From Coix lacryma-jobi var. lacryma-jobi (lineage: Eukaryota; Streptophyta; Magnoliopsida; Poales; Poaceae), in the NCBI GenBank assembly GCA_009763385.1, contig VDCT01000325.1:248001-312000 (forward strand): a DNA stretch of 64,000 bases, read 5' to 3'. Shown here piece by piece: positions 1 through 10,741 of the stretch. Made by a program: the position numbers and the translations under genes. The notes beneath the pieces were generated by a model. It saw only the letters and a program-made list of their open reading frames with translations. It had not been told where the DNA came from and ran no database searches. Position 1 is the first letter of the stretch; every line of letters starts with the position of its first letter.

Positions 1-394
1 AGCATGGCCAGAGGACTTTGAGAACTGGATGAAACTAGCTGCGATTAAAGGACAGTATTACGTTCAGACTTCAGAGCATGCGCATTCAGAATTCAGATTC
101 AGTGCTATGAAAGTGTTGATCCCAGACAATCAGATCACCGGAAAAATGATGGACAGCACGTACAAACAACAAACTGTAGTATATGTATTAACAGCTATCA
201 GACCGGCGGCCGATTCACAAGTGTGTGTATGTATGTAACACAAAACGTAGGATCGACTCCTAGCTACAAGTACAAGTGTATCCTAGCACGGCTTTTGCTT
301 CATCGATCGATATATATAATCCAGCAGGGCAGCAGATGGATCAAAACACAGACGACACAGGCATGGCAATGGCGATGCCTGCTGCAGGCATTCA
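1..394. other. Downstream flank of the KCS gene
   Basis: No gene is supported here. It lies 3' of the minus-strand KCS stop codon, so its right part is probably KCS 3' UTR. Short frames on both strands show no recognisable protein. Confidence 0.5.
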
Positions 395-1939
395 TCAGAT
401 GGCTGACACCTTGGGGACGGCGACGGGGTACCTGTCGATGTCGTCCATCCATGGGTTGTTGGTCGTGCCCGCCGGGTTCTCCTTGGCCGGGTTCACGGAC
501 CGGAGCGCCTTCCAGACGGCGCTGTTGCACTTGAACCCGGAGCCGAAGGCGATCTGCCAGGTGCGGTCGCCCTTCTTGATCCGTCCCTTGGCCTCGGCGT
601 AGGCGAGCTCGTACCAGAGCGAGCTGCTGGAGGTGTTGCCGAAGCGGTGCAGCGTCATCCTGGACGGCTCCATGTGCCAGTCGGTGAGCTTGAGGTTCTT
701 CTCCAGCTCGTCCAGCACCGCCCTTCCGCCGGCGTGGATGCAGAAGTGCTCGAACGCCAGCTTGAAGTCCGGGATGTAGGGCTTGACCTTGCGCTTGAGC
801 AGCTTGCGCGCGACGAGCGTGGCGAAGAAGAGCAGCTGCTCCGACATGGGCAGCACGAGCGGGCCGAGCGTCGTGATGTTGGTCTTGAGCGCGTCCCCGG
901 CGACGGCCATGAGCTCCTTGGACAGCGACACGCCCACCTTCCCCTCGGCGTCCTCGCGCTGCCTGACGCAGCCGAAGCAGCGGTCGTCGGCGGCGCGGTG
1001 CGTGCGCACCGTGTGCACCAGCTGGTACTTGGCCGCGCGGCGCGCGGAGGCCCGGTTGGACAGCAGCAGCGCGGCGCCGCCCATGCGGAACAGGCAGTTG
1101 GACACGAGCATGGAGCGGTCGTTGCCCAAGTACCAGTTGAGGGTGATGTTCTCCATGCTGATCACCACGGCGTACGTGCCCGGGTGGCACTGCAGCAGGT
1201 CCCTGGCGAGGTCGACGGCGATGAGGCCCGCGCTGCAGCCCATCCCGCCGAGGTTGTAGCTGGCCACGTTCCCGCGGAGCCGGTAGCGGTTGACGACCAT
1301 GGCGGACAGCGACGGCGTCGGGTTGAAGAGGCTGCAGTTCACCACCAGCACGCCGATGTCCTTGGGCCGCACCCCCGTCTTGGTGAGCAGCGCGTCCAGC
1401 GCGCCGAACATGACCGTCTCGGCCTCCGCCCGCGCGCTCGCCATGGACGGGTTGGGCGGGATGTTGAGCACCGCCTCCGGGAGGTACGTGTCCTCGCCGA
1501 GACCCGACCGCTCGATGATCCGGCGCTGGAACTCGATGTTCTCCGGCGTGAACGTGCCCAGCGACTCGGTGCAGTTCATGAACCGCGCGCGGCTGCACCG
1601 CCGCTCGTCCTCGGGCTTGTAGCACGCGAAGTCCACCAGGTACACGGGCCGCGGCCGCGTCAGCGCGTACGCCGTGGCCGCCACCACCAGCGCCGTGGTG
1701 CAGACCAGCACGGACACCAGGTTGTGCTGCAGCAGGCTCTCCCACAGGTCCCACAGGTCGCGCGGCGTGAAGGTGGACAGGTGCGCCGCCACCAGACCCG
1801 GCAGCGGCGCCAGCAGCAGGTACGCGCCGTGGCTGATCAGGTGGTGGTACCCCAGCTTCACGTACTTGAGCTTCACCGACTGCTTGAAGTCCGGCATGCT
1901 GCTGCTCGCCGTCGTTGTTGTTCTTGGCTCGTCCGCCAT
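395..1939 (-). CDS. 3-ketoacyl-CoA synthase (very-long-chain fatty acid elongase)
   Basis: An intronless 514-residue condensing enzyme of the FAE1/CUT1 (KCS) family, which joins malonyl-CoA to a long-chain acyl-CoA in the first step of ER fatty acid elongation for waxes, suberin and sphingolipids. Two hydrophobic segments (about residues 35-55 and 74-92) match the family's N-terminal membrane anchors. The catalytic triad is visible: Cys235 in NLGGMGCSAG, His402 in FCIHAGGR and Asn435 in HRFGNTSSSS. Spacing (167 and 33 residues) matches the family. It ends with the usual FGSGFKCNSAVWKAL block. I chose the ATG at 1939 (MADEPRTT) because it gives normal family length; an in-frame ATG at 1981 would add 14 residues. 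The N-terminal MPDFKQSVKLKYVKLGYH motif resembles the KCS4/9/17 group, but I do not assign an orthologue. Confidence 0.95.
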   Translation of the reverse strand: MADEPRTTTTASSSMPDFKQSVKLKYVKLGYHHLISHGAYLLLAPLPGLVAAHLSTFTPRDLWDLWESLLQHNLVSVLVCTTALVVAATAYALTRPRPVYLVDFACYKPEDERRCSRARFMNCTESLGTFTPENIEFQRRIIERSGLGEDTYLPEAVLNIPPNPSMASARAEAETVMFGALDALLTKTGVRPKDIGVLVVNCSLFNPTPSLSAMVVNRYRLRGNVASYNLGGMGCSAGLIAVDLARDLLQCHPGTYAVVISMENITLNWYLGNDRSMLVSNCLFRMGGAALLLSNRASARRAAKYQLVHTVRTHRAADDRCFGCVRQREDAEGKVGVSLSKELMAVAGDALKTNITTLGPLVLPMSEQLLFFATLVARKLLKRKVKPYIPDFKLAFEHFCIHAGGRAVLDELEKNLKLTDWHMEPSRMTLHRFGNTSSSSLWYELAYAEAKGRIKKGDRTWQIAFGSGFKCNSAVWKALRSVNPAKENPAGTTNNPWMDDIDRYPVAVPKVSAI

Positions 1940-2078
1940 TTCAGCTAGCGAGGGAGGAGCCGAGCTGATGAGGACGGACAACGATCGCCAATCACCAGCG
2001 TGACAAGATGACTATCTATCTCTCAACTTGTTTCGACGCGTGGGCGATGATGGAGCGCCAGGCCGCGCGCCCGTGGGC

Positions 2079-2085
2079 TTATATA
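2079..2085 (-). promoter_or_regulatory. TATA box of the KCS gene
   Basis: Read on the minus strand, CTATATAAG lies about 140 bp upstream of the KCS ATG. It would place transcription start near 2050 and give a 5' UTR of about 110 bases. Confidence 0.6.
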
Positions 2086-2086
2086 G

Positions 2087-2774
2087 ACGCACGCACCGTT
2101 CTGGTCGAGTTCCGACTCGGCCGGTACACCGACTCCGAGATCAAACACCAACTCAATCAGGTCAGGTGCGCGTTCAACGGGCGGAGAGAAGCGAACCGTG
2201 ACGGACTGACGGGTCCGAGAGGAGGCCGGCGCTCACCTACTACACCTGATCGGTCTCGATCGGATCGGAGATCCAAGCCGAAAGATATAGCCCGGCACGG
2301 GCACGCCACGGGCAGCCCCGGGGCCGGCGGATCGGATCGGAGCCGCGGGCGGCAGGCAGGATGAGCAGGACCGCCCGGCGTTGTGCTGCGTTTGAAGGCC
2401 GCCTGGACACGCTAGCGGCGCTTCATGCGTTCCGCCTGACGCGCCCGAAAAACGCAACGCGGATGGGGGCTCGACGGCGACGGTTACGGGACCCTGGCCG
2501 GGGCTGGGAGGAGGAGGAGGAGGAGCGCGACGTGGCGGCGGCCCGTCAATCCCAAAGTCTCGCCGCGTTCGCGCGCGTGAGGGGAGCGCGGGCGATGGCG
2601 AGGCGGTTAAGCCGGGAGAGCCGTGTGCGCGGGCGCCGGTCCAGCCAGACACGCGGCCGGGCGCGGAGAACGTGCGGTGCGCGGCAGCGTGTGTTGGTGG
2701 TGGACTATAGGCCTTTTCGGAGCGTAATAACACGCACGTGTACGCGGTGGACGTACGGCGGCGTAGAGAGTATA
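2087..2774. other. KCS upstream region, GC-rich
   Basis: This stretch lies upstream of the KCS TATA box. Long frames on both strands are low-complexity, rich in Arg, Gly and Pro, and look like GC-driven artefacts. No separate gene is supported. Confidence 0.4.
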
Positions 2775-3025
2775 CTCCCTCCATTCCCTCCGTAGAAAAA
2801 TAAAATTCTAAATAACTAAACCAAACTATTTAAATTTGATTAGATATGTATAGTTAAATAATATTTATCATGCTACATATATAAGATATATTTTTATTTT
2901 TGTAATATCTATTTAGAGTTATCATTTCAATAATATTTTTTATAAACTATTTTAAATCTAAGATAGTTTGATTTGACTTTTATTAGACCTAGAATTGTAT
3001 CCTTTTATTTATTCAGCGGAGGAAG
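2775..3025. mobile_element. Stowaway-like MITE
   Basis: A 251-bp AT-rich element begins CTCCCTCC and ends GGAGGAAG, flanked on both sides by TA. The ends repeat internally as TAGAATT in inverse orientation. Stowaway (Tc1/mariner-type) MITEs of grasses have CTCCCTCCGT termini and TA target duplications. It has no coding capacity. Confidence 0.8.
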
Positions 3026-3047
3026 TACTTAAGGCATATTTGGCTAA

Positions 3048-3780
3048 TGTTGTTTCGGGTCCGAGGCCCCGAAACAGCGGGGTGTCACACGAACGAAAGC
3101 CCAGAGCGAAAGCGGAAAACGAATGGGAAAGTAAGGAAACAGTTGGAATGAACAGTGATCTCCCCCCTCCTTGGGAGTACGGGAGCCTTTTATATTAATC
3201 TCAAACCATTTAAAAGTACAAAAACGTCCTTCCAACCACTCCGCCATAATTACAAAACAGGTCCTCTCCTAGTCTACCTGGCGGCTCCTCCGGCTTCCCG
3301 GGCTCAAAGGGTGTCTCTGTAAATGCGCGCAGGAACCACGCAGCCCGCGCGCCCGTCCTTCTGACCCGTGGGGCCCCCTCCATGCCGTCATCCGGAGAAC
3401 CCTGCGAAAGGAAAAGACACGTCTCCACGGCCGAAAGGAGGAACTGAAAGCCGGCCGTTGACATCCGGTTTTCGCTCGAAAGCTCAGCCAACGCGAGCAC
3501 CTCGAGGCCCGCCGCGCTTTCGCGCGAAAGCGAACCCTCTGGGGCCTTCTCTCGGCTAGTCTTCCTCGCGGACTCTTCATATTCGCGTGAAAGGCGCGCG
3601 AATCCACCTACCGCGCCGATCGTATTCGCCCGAAAGGTGGGCCCGTAAATCCGCCTTCCGCGCCGACCTCATTCGCGCGAAAGGCGGATGTCACCCTCGT
3701 GACCTTGCGGCTTTCGGTTTAGTGGTGAAAACTTTATCAAGCGAAAACAGGTAGCTTACGCCCGGGCTACCGCCCCAACA
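3048..3780 (-). repeat. 3' LTR of the Gypsy element
   Basis: A 733-bp direct repeat of 16521-17244 with TGTTG/CAACA ends. It lies downstream of pol in the element's orientation. It includes an 8-bp insertion in a GC-rich stretch near 3345 relative to the other LTR and several TTCGCGCGAA-type palindromes. Confidence 0.93.
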
Positions 3781-4117
3781 ATAGCCCCTTAACGCCGCCT
3801 TGTGCGTAGCCACAGGTCGACGTTGTCTGCCCGTGGTACGCCCGCCCGCGAAAGGATATGCGAAAGTATTTCCCTGTTTTCGCCTGTCCTTGACGCTTGT
3901 TTTTTGCTTTGCTCAGTATATAAATATATATTTTTTATGCATATAAATATATATGTATATTTTTTAAGCGCACGCGGTGTTATAGTTGTTGTATCGTGGG
4001 GCAACGGTTGACGTTTCGAGGCGCGACGTTTGGCGATTCGAGGCGCATTTAAGCGTCTCCTCGTGCTGCGAGCCGCTCCGTACTCCTCGGGCTCCGTGCC
4101 GCACCCGCGCGCGCGGG

Positions 4118-4125
4118 TATAAAAG
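4118..4125 (+). promoter_or_regulatory. TATA box of the antisense gene in the Gypsy element
   Basis: TATAAAAG lies about 318 bp upstream of the plus-strand ATG at 4436 and about 140 bp upstream of a good splice donor (CAG|GTGAGC, intron 4260-4435). It lies outside the LTR, so this gene appears to have its own promoter, opposite in direction to gag-pol. Confidence 0.6.
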
Positions 4126-4435
4126 GGGGCTTGCCTCGCCCGCCAAAGGTTGCGCGCACTCACTCTCCGTCTAGTTCCTTGCCTCTTTCAGCATCTTTTC
4201 GCTTTCGGCGTTCAACCCTCTGGCTCGGAAACTAGCTTGCGTTTCGTCACGGTCTTCAGGTGAGCTTTTTATGCTTGTTTCGCTTTCCTGGCGAAAGTGC
4301 CGCACTGATCGCGCTCTTTCGCTTTCATGTTTTGGTATCGTTGTTATTATATTTTTTTCCTCTTTCGCTTTAATAATTGTTTATTTTTGAGCGCTTACAT
4401 ATGCGTGCAATTTTTCTAATTCGCCGTCATGCTAG

Positions 4436-7400
4436 ATGGCGTCTACGAGCTCGTCTTCATCCACGTCCTCATCCGACTCGAGTAGCGAGAGTTCCAGCGT
4501 TTCGGAGTCGAGCAAGAATGTGTCGATTGTGTCCGGCACTGTCGGCGAACGGGTAGAGGGGCGCGCTGGGAGCGCCCATTCGGACGAAGGGGACTCGGTT
4601 TCGGCTCCGATCCCGGAGGACTGCTCGTTCTACCTGGGCTGCTCCCAAGTTACCCCGTTAGTCTTGCAGGGTTTCGCTGAGGAAGGGATCATAAGCGAAC
4701 GCGTACTCTCGCTCTGTCGCGCGCCTGGAGAAGAAGCGATCCCGAGCCCCAGGCCGTACGAAGCAATTGTTTTCCGGGATTACTTTGTGGCCGGGTTGGA
4801 CTTTCCTCTGGAGGATTTTGTTGGTGGCGTGCTGGACACATTCAAGATCCAACTTCATCAACTCATGCTGAATGCCTTTTCGTGGCTGAGCGTATTCGCG
4901 ATGGCCCTGAAGATGATGGGATGCAGGCTGCGTGCCGAGGTTTTCGCGAAGTATTATGACATCCACCGTCGGCGTAGCCAAGTGGTGGACTATTTCTTGC
5001 GAGAGGAGCTGCCCAACGAGATCGGGTGTATAAACTTCGTTCCGCGAAAGACTCGAGGCAATATCTGCATATCGCCGACCTATAAGAACAAATGGCCGCA
5101 ATGGACGGATTTTTGGTTTTATGTTCGCGTCTGCTCGAATGGAGCTGTTCGGGAGGCGAAAGAGCAAGGTTTGGATAGATCGTCCCCTCTTGTTTCTGTG
5201 CTGAGGGAGTTTGTCGGGCTTCACGCGCCGCCAGCAGCTTTGACAGATGATGAAAGCATTGCATGTGGCGATGCTTTCGCCCTGGCTTCCCGATTCCAGA
5301 TCAGCCGAGACCTTATCGAGGAGTGGATTGCCGTCGGCCAAAACCCCCTCTGAGACTGAATTTGAAAACTTTGTCAGCGTTGGGGGCTACCGAGGGCCGA
5401 CGCTTTTGGTTGGACGTTCGGCGAACTACCGGAATGACGCCGCATTTGTGAGTCATGTCGAGAAGGAAGCGAACAAGATCTATGGTCCGTACCTAAAGAA
5501 AGAGAGCGAATTTAAGATAAATTCTATAGGCGGTCGAGGTCGGCTGAATCGTGTTTTCGACGCTATGGGAGTCATCTATGGGGAAAGGCCCCTGTCGGCT
5601 GATGATAACCGGGCGAGAGGGAGGCAAGCCGTGTCAGCGAAAAGCCGAGCCCCGACATCTCGAAAACGCAAACTCTCAGAACCCGGGGATGTTCGTTTTT
5701 GTCGTGCTATCGCGAAGCCGGTTGGTCATTCCCGAAGGTTGGCGCCGCGTTTGATCCGTGACGTCGGCGCGGTCCTCAGTGCTGAGGTAGAGCGTAACTT
5801 CGCGTTTTTGGTGCTCTACCGCTTTCGTTCCTTTTTTTTTACCCTTGTCGATCTGTTCTTGCGTTTTGCTTCGCTTTTGTTTGGCGAAAGCTATATCTAA
5901 ACATTGCAGCCTGGCTTATTGGTCTTTTTCAGGAGGGTTCGCTCGGTTCAGCTGGGATGGCATCGCGCAAGGCTGGGGCGGCTTCGTTTTTTGACGACGA
6001 CGTTTCATCCGGCGTGCCCCCTCCTGCGAAAGCTGGGGTTCGTAAACCTGCGCGCCCTGTTGCAGTTGAACCGGTGCCCAAGCGCGCGAAGAGCTCCCTG
6101 GCTCCCGCGGAGAAAGGGAAAGGGGTGCCAGTCGAACGGGTGGTTGAGAAAGGTAAGGCGTGGTTTCATCGAAAATCTATTCGGCTGACGCAGTCTATGG
6201 TGGATGACCAGCTGTTGGGCCATGGTCGCATCGAGTTAGATAGTCGGTCTGAGGACTACTTAAATCCCCGCCTTTATATCGGGCTAAGCTCTTCGAGCGA
6301 AATGGACGACGCTCGGGAAGAGTCTTATCGGATTGCTCGTTTTTTGGGTGCAGCTTCCGACTCTCATCTTGCTTCTCATTTTGACTGCCGGAAGCTCGGC
6401 ATCCTGACTGCCGAGGACGTCGAAACAAATAAGTTTATAGAGTGTGCTCAGAGAGCTTTCGTCGCTCCGGAAGTCGAGCGCGATCTGCTGAAAGCCGGGA
6501 GCGGGCATCTTGGTGACGCCTTGTCTTTCCACCTGGCTAGCGTAAGCTTTTCGCCTATCCCGCTCGATTACTTCTGTCGCGGCTTTGCCTTGTTACCAAT
6601 TTTCTGACGTGTTCGGTTGCTGTTGCTGCTTTCTCTACTGGCAGGCGTTGGTGCTTGCGCGGAGCTAGACTCGCCAAACCGAGCTATTCGCAAGCCAGGC
6701 TGAAACAGAAAAGCAAGACCACGATCGCCGCCTGAAGGAGCTAGAGAAAGAGAACGTTGCCCTGAAAAAGGCGGCGGAAGACGAAAAAACTGCCCGTCGG
6801 CTGGCCCAGCGCGAAGCCGAAAGGCTGAAAGAAGATCTTTCCTCGCTGAAGAACTCCTTCGAAGAGGACCGCGCGGACATTTCGGCCCTCGCTGATGGCC
6901 TTGTCGCGAAATATGTCCAGTGCTTAAAAAGCACTGGCGTACTTTCGGATGGGCCGGACGAAGGCGACTTACGCGGCTGCCTGGCTTGGCTTCGCACGGA
7001 GCTGGACGCGCTGGAGGGGCATATGTCCCTTTCGCGCGATTACGCTTCCGCTGCAGGCATCAAGGCCATTGGTGTCAGCCTGCTGAATGCCGGGTGTTCG
7101 CATACCGCCGACCTTGCGGTGGCAGATGTGGACGCCTGTTGGCGGACTCCTGCCGAGGTGAAAATCCTCGGCAAGAAGTTTTTCGAGGAGTTCTGGCTCG
7201 CCGGAGGCAATGACATGGCTTTGGTCTAATCCGCCGTTGGCCGCGCTAAGGTTAGCTTGGGGGTGCTTCCTTTCTCCCTTTCTTTGCTTGCCTGATTTCG
7301 TCATTTGCGAACTTAATGATGTTTATGCGCAGACTTCAGAGGAGCGGGCGCATGTTCGGCAGGTTTTCAATGCCTACATCTCCGAGCGCTAGAGCCAAGA

Positions 7401-7973
7401 AATCGAGAAGGACGAGGGCGACGCTACCGGTGCCACTCCTGAGGCGAACCCCGAAAGCTCGGCTGCCGGGGCTGCGCGCGCTACGAGCGAAAGCCATGAT
7501 AGGGTAGCTGCATAGTCAAATGGAGGCGAATGTTTGGTGTTCTTGGGCGAAAGAGAGAGAACGCCGAAAACTTGTGCTATGTACTTATTAAACTTGGTAC
7601 TATGTTTATTCAGGTTCCAGGCGCGGGAACTGCGGAGGTTCTTGACGTCTGCCCACTGATGATTAGATCCGGTAGCTTGTGTGTCGGTGGTGATTTATGG
7701 CGCAGCTTTCGCGCGAGGCTTCCCGCGGTGACTCTTTCATCGTACTTAAGCAAACGCGCCCGGAAACTTCGACGGGCTGAGGAGAGACTTCAGGAATTCT
7801 ACCGTGGTTTCGACCCTCAGCAACTAGAAGAAAGACGGAAGATGCGCGATAGCAAACGCGCGGCCCTAGACGCTTGCGAAGGGCCGACTATAAAACAAGA
7901 ACCAGAAGACTTTTCGTTTTCCCCCGACGCTCGTAGATACAGCATGTCATTTGGTGCATTGAGGGACGCTTAG
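4436..7973 (+). pseudogene. Antisense multi-exon gene of the Gypsy element (putative gypsy-type transposon protein, PF04195-like), decayed
   Basis: Exons inferred by eye: non-coding about 4150-4259, then coding 4436-5786, 5933-6541, 6645-7250, 7333-7503 and 7614-7973; all introns are GT-AG and phase 0. The N-terminus is a Ser-rich run. Residues about 65-230 resemble the Transposase_28 'putative gypsy type transposon' domain of grass elements. The middle holds a basic RKRKLS patch, and the 6645-7250 exon starts with a Glu/Lys/Arg-rich coiled coil. Breaks: the frame shifts in a C-run near 5345-5350, with in-frame stops at 7227 (TAA) and 7390 (TAG). A TAG at 6666-6668 is avoided if the splice acceptor at 6668 is used instead of 6644. 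Extra antisense genes of this kind are known from Tat-lineage plant retrotransposons; their function is unknown. Confidence 0.75.
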
Positions 7974-8018
7974 TCTTTTATGCGGTGTGGCTGTTTTGTG
8001 AATTGTAACTTTCGCCAT

Positions 8019-8024
8019 AATAAA
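8019..8024 (+). terminator. AATAAA poly(A) signal of the antisense gene
   Basis: AATAAA lies 46 bp after the final stop codon (7971-7973) of the plus-strand gene, just before the 87-bp tandem array. It fits a 3' end for that transcript. Confidence 0.5.
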
Positions 8025-8089
8025 GTTCTTATTTTCGATTATTGTGCTCTTTTTGAGTTTTGAGATCGCGAGCACGCGCTTTCGGCCTT

Positions 8090-9582
8090 TCGCGCGAAGG
8101 AACTTTCGGTGCGAGCCCCTCGGCCGATAGTATAGACGCGCCCGTCCCCAAACACTTAGGCGAGGGGCGGAGGCATTCGCGCGAGGGAGCTTTCGGTGCG
8201 AGCCCCTCGGCCAATAGGATAGACGCGCCCGCCCCAAACACTTAGACGAGGGGCGGAGGCATTCGTGCGAGGGAGCTTTCGGTGCGAGCCCCTCGGCCGA
8301 TAGCATGGACGCGCCCGCCCCCAAACACTTAGACGAGGGGCGGAGGCATTCGCGCGAGGGAGCTTTCGGTGCGAGCCCCTCGGCCGATAGCATAGACGCG
8401 CCCGCCCCCAAACACTTAGACGAGGGGCGGAGGCATTCGCGCGAGGGAGCTTTCGGTGCGAGCCCCTCGGCCGACAGCATAGACGCGCCCGCCCCCAAAC
8501 ACTTAGACGAGGGGCGGAGGCATTCGCGCGAGGGAGCTTTCGGTGCGAGCCCCTCGGCCGATAGGATAGACGCGCCCGCCCCCAAACACTTAGACGAGGG
8601 CGGAGGCATTCGCGCGAGGGGGCTTTCGGTGTGAGCCCCTTGGCCGATAGCATAGACGCGCCCGCCCCCAAACACTTAGACGAGGGGCGGAGGCATTCGC
8701 GCGAGAGAGCTTTCGGTGCGAGCCCCTCGGCCGATAGGATAGACGCGCCCGCCCCCAAACACTTAGACGAGGGCGGAGGCATTCGCGCGAGGGGGCTTTC
8801 GGTGCGAGCCCCTTGGCCGATAGCATAGACGCGCCCGCCCCCAAACACTTAGACGAGGGGCGGAGGCATTCGCGCGAGGGAGCTTTCGGTGCGAGCCCCT
8901 CGGCCGATAGGATAGACGCGCCCGCCCCCAAACACTTAGACGAGGGGCGGAGGCATTCGCGCGAGGGAGCTTTCGGTGCGAGCCCCTTGGCCGATAGCAT
9001 AGACACGCCCGCCCCCAAACACTTAGACGAGGGGCGGAGGCATTCGTGCGAGGGAGCTTTCGGTGCGAGCCCCTCGGCCGACAGCATAGACGCGCCCGCC
9101 CCCAAACACTTAGACGAGGGGCGGAGGCATTCGCGCGAGGGAGCTTTCGGTGCGAGCCCCTCGGCCGATAGGATAGACGCGCCCGCCCCCAAACACTTAG
9201 ACGAGGGCGGAGGCATTCGCGCGAGGGGGCTTTCGGTGCGAGCCCCTTGGCCGATAGCATAGACGCGCCCGCCCCCAAACACTTAGACGAGGGGCGGAGG
9301 CATTCGCGCGAGGGAGCTTTCGGTGTGAGCCCCTCGGCCGATAGGATAGACGCGCCCGCCCCCAAACACTTAGACGAGGGGCGGAGGCATTCGCGCGAGG
9401 GAACTTTCGGTGCGAGCCCCTTGGCCGATAGCATAGACACGCCCGCCCCCAAACACTTAGACGAGGGGCGGAGGCATTCGCGCGAGGGAGCTTTCGGTGC
9501 GAGCCCCTCGGCCGACAGCATAGACGCGCCCGCCCCCAAACACTTAGACGAGGGGCGGAGGCATTCGCGCAAGGGAGCTTTA
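8090..9582. repeat. 87-bp tandem array, 17 units plus a partial one
   Basis: The units share CTTTCGGTGCGAGCCCCT, a GCATAGACGCG-type core and AAACACTTAGACGAGG. I count 17 full copies and a truncated last one. Most are 87 bp; three (starting near 8538, 8712 and 9143) lack one G and are 86 bp. Because 87 is divisible by three, long frames stay open on both strands. These are not genes. The array lies in the 3' non-coding part of the Gypsy element, a place where Tat-type elements often carry tandem repeats. No unique spacers exist, so it is not a CRISPR array. Confidence 0.95.
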
Positions 9583-10084
9583 TAATCCGATTGACAAGAG
9601 TGTTTTTATGAACGCGACATGTGGAGGCTTACAATCGACTATGATTATGATATTGCTCCTGTTGTCATCTAGCGGCACGCTTACTTTCGCGCGTCTCCCA
9701 GCCGCAGCTTGGGATGGACGTGTCACTTAATAGGACCTTCGCCTAAAGTTATTGGATTGTTGACGATAGCTAAACGCGATACCGATGACACAATTATTAA
9801 AGCGAAAGTGCGGCTCCTGATGCTTCCTATTCGCATTTTGGCTAGCAAGCCAGCTGTCTGGGACTAATATTTTGAAGAGACTCTGTAGTCTTGGATGGTT
9901 GGAAGGCTTGTATCTCAGTGCCTATTTATATTGCCTTGGTCTTACCGTGAGAGGACTGCATTTACTTCCTTGGCTGTCCTTGTTGACGTTTTGTAGGTAA
10001 AGGGTTATCATGGCGTTTACGCTCTTAAAGGCTACCGTGGGCCTACCAGCTGTCCTTGTCGTCTGGTAGGGACTGCTCGATTTG
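9583..10084. other. Spacer between the two tandem arrays
   Basis: About 500 bp of Gypsy 3' non-coding sequence with no credible frame and no repeat that I can see. Confidence 0.6.
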
Positions 10085-10440
10085 CATAGCCCACAGGCTT
10101 TCGTTCCGCCCCCGCGTTTTGTCGGAGGGTCAGTTTATATATATATATAGCCCGCAAGCTTTCGTTCCGCCCTCGCGTTTTGTCGGAGGGTCGGTTTTTT
10201 CATAGCCTGCAGGCTTTCGTTCCGCCCTCGCGTTTTGTCGGAGGGTCGGTTTTTTCATAGTCCGCAGGCTTTCGTTCCGCCCTCGTGTTTTGTCGGAGGG
10301 TCGGTTTTTTCATAGCCCGCAGGCTTTCGTTCCGCCCTCGCGTTTTGTCGGAGGGTCGGTTTTTTCATAGCCCGCAGGCTTTCGTTCCGCCCTCGCGTTT
10401 TGTCGGAGGGTCGGTTTTTTCATAGCCCGCAGGCTTTTGT
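10085..10440. repeat. 55-bp tandem array, six units plus a partial one
   Basis: The unit contains GCAGGCTTTCGTTCCGCC followed by a GTTTTGTC loop and GGAGGGTCGG. The CCGCCCTC and GGAGGG parts can pair, so each unit can form a small hairpin. The first two units are longer because of a TATATA stretch; the rest are about 55 bp. The array lies between the pol stop and the 87-bp array. Confidence 0.9.
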
Positions 10441-10741
10441 GATTGTCGGTGGGCGTGAAGGGTCTCTTTTGCCCTACCTCCCCGACATTCTCTTTTCATT
10501 ACATTTTCCGACGAATGTCTCAACCCTATGTTTGGTTGATTTCGTCTTTTACCGTGGCACGCGATTTTGGGGGAATTATGTTGACTTTCGCAATGTAGCG
10601 GTTACATTCGGCTGCCTCGTTAAAAACCTCGCACCCCGATAAGGGGCTTCCCCGGCGAGGAAAAAGAGTGCAGCCGACCTTTGATTACAAAAATGGTGAA
10701 AGAGAAAAAACAAAATTTACATCTGAGCTCGAAAAGATAAA

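Noticed and set aside
300..1948. Long frames antisense to KCS (300-1754 minus other frame, 647-1948 plus)
   Set aside because: They shadow the KCS gene. They are Arg/His/Gly-rich with no family features, as expected from GC3-rich coding sequence.
2233..2795. Possible genes upstream of KCS on either strand
   Set aside because: Composition-driven frames with no motif, splice or start support.
8090..9582. CRISPR-like repeat array
   Set aside because: Units abut without unique spacers, are too long, and lie inside a plant retrotransposon.
7947..9585. Long frames on both strands across the 87-bp array
   Set aside because: They are open only because the unit is 29 codons long. The peptides are simple repeats, and the 86-bp variants shift the frame.
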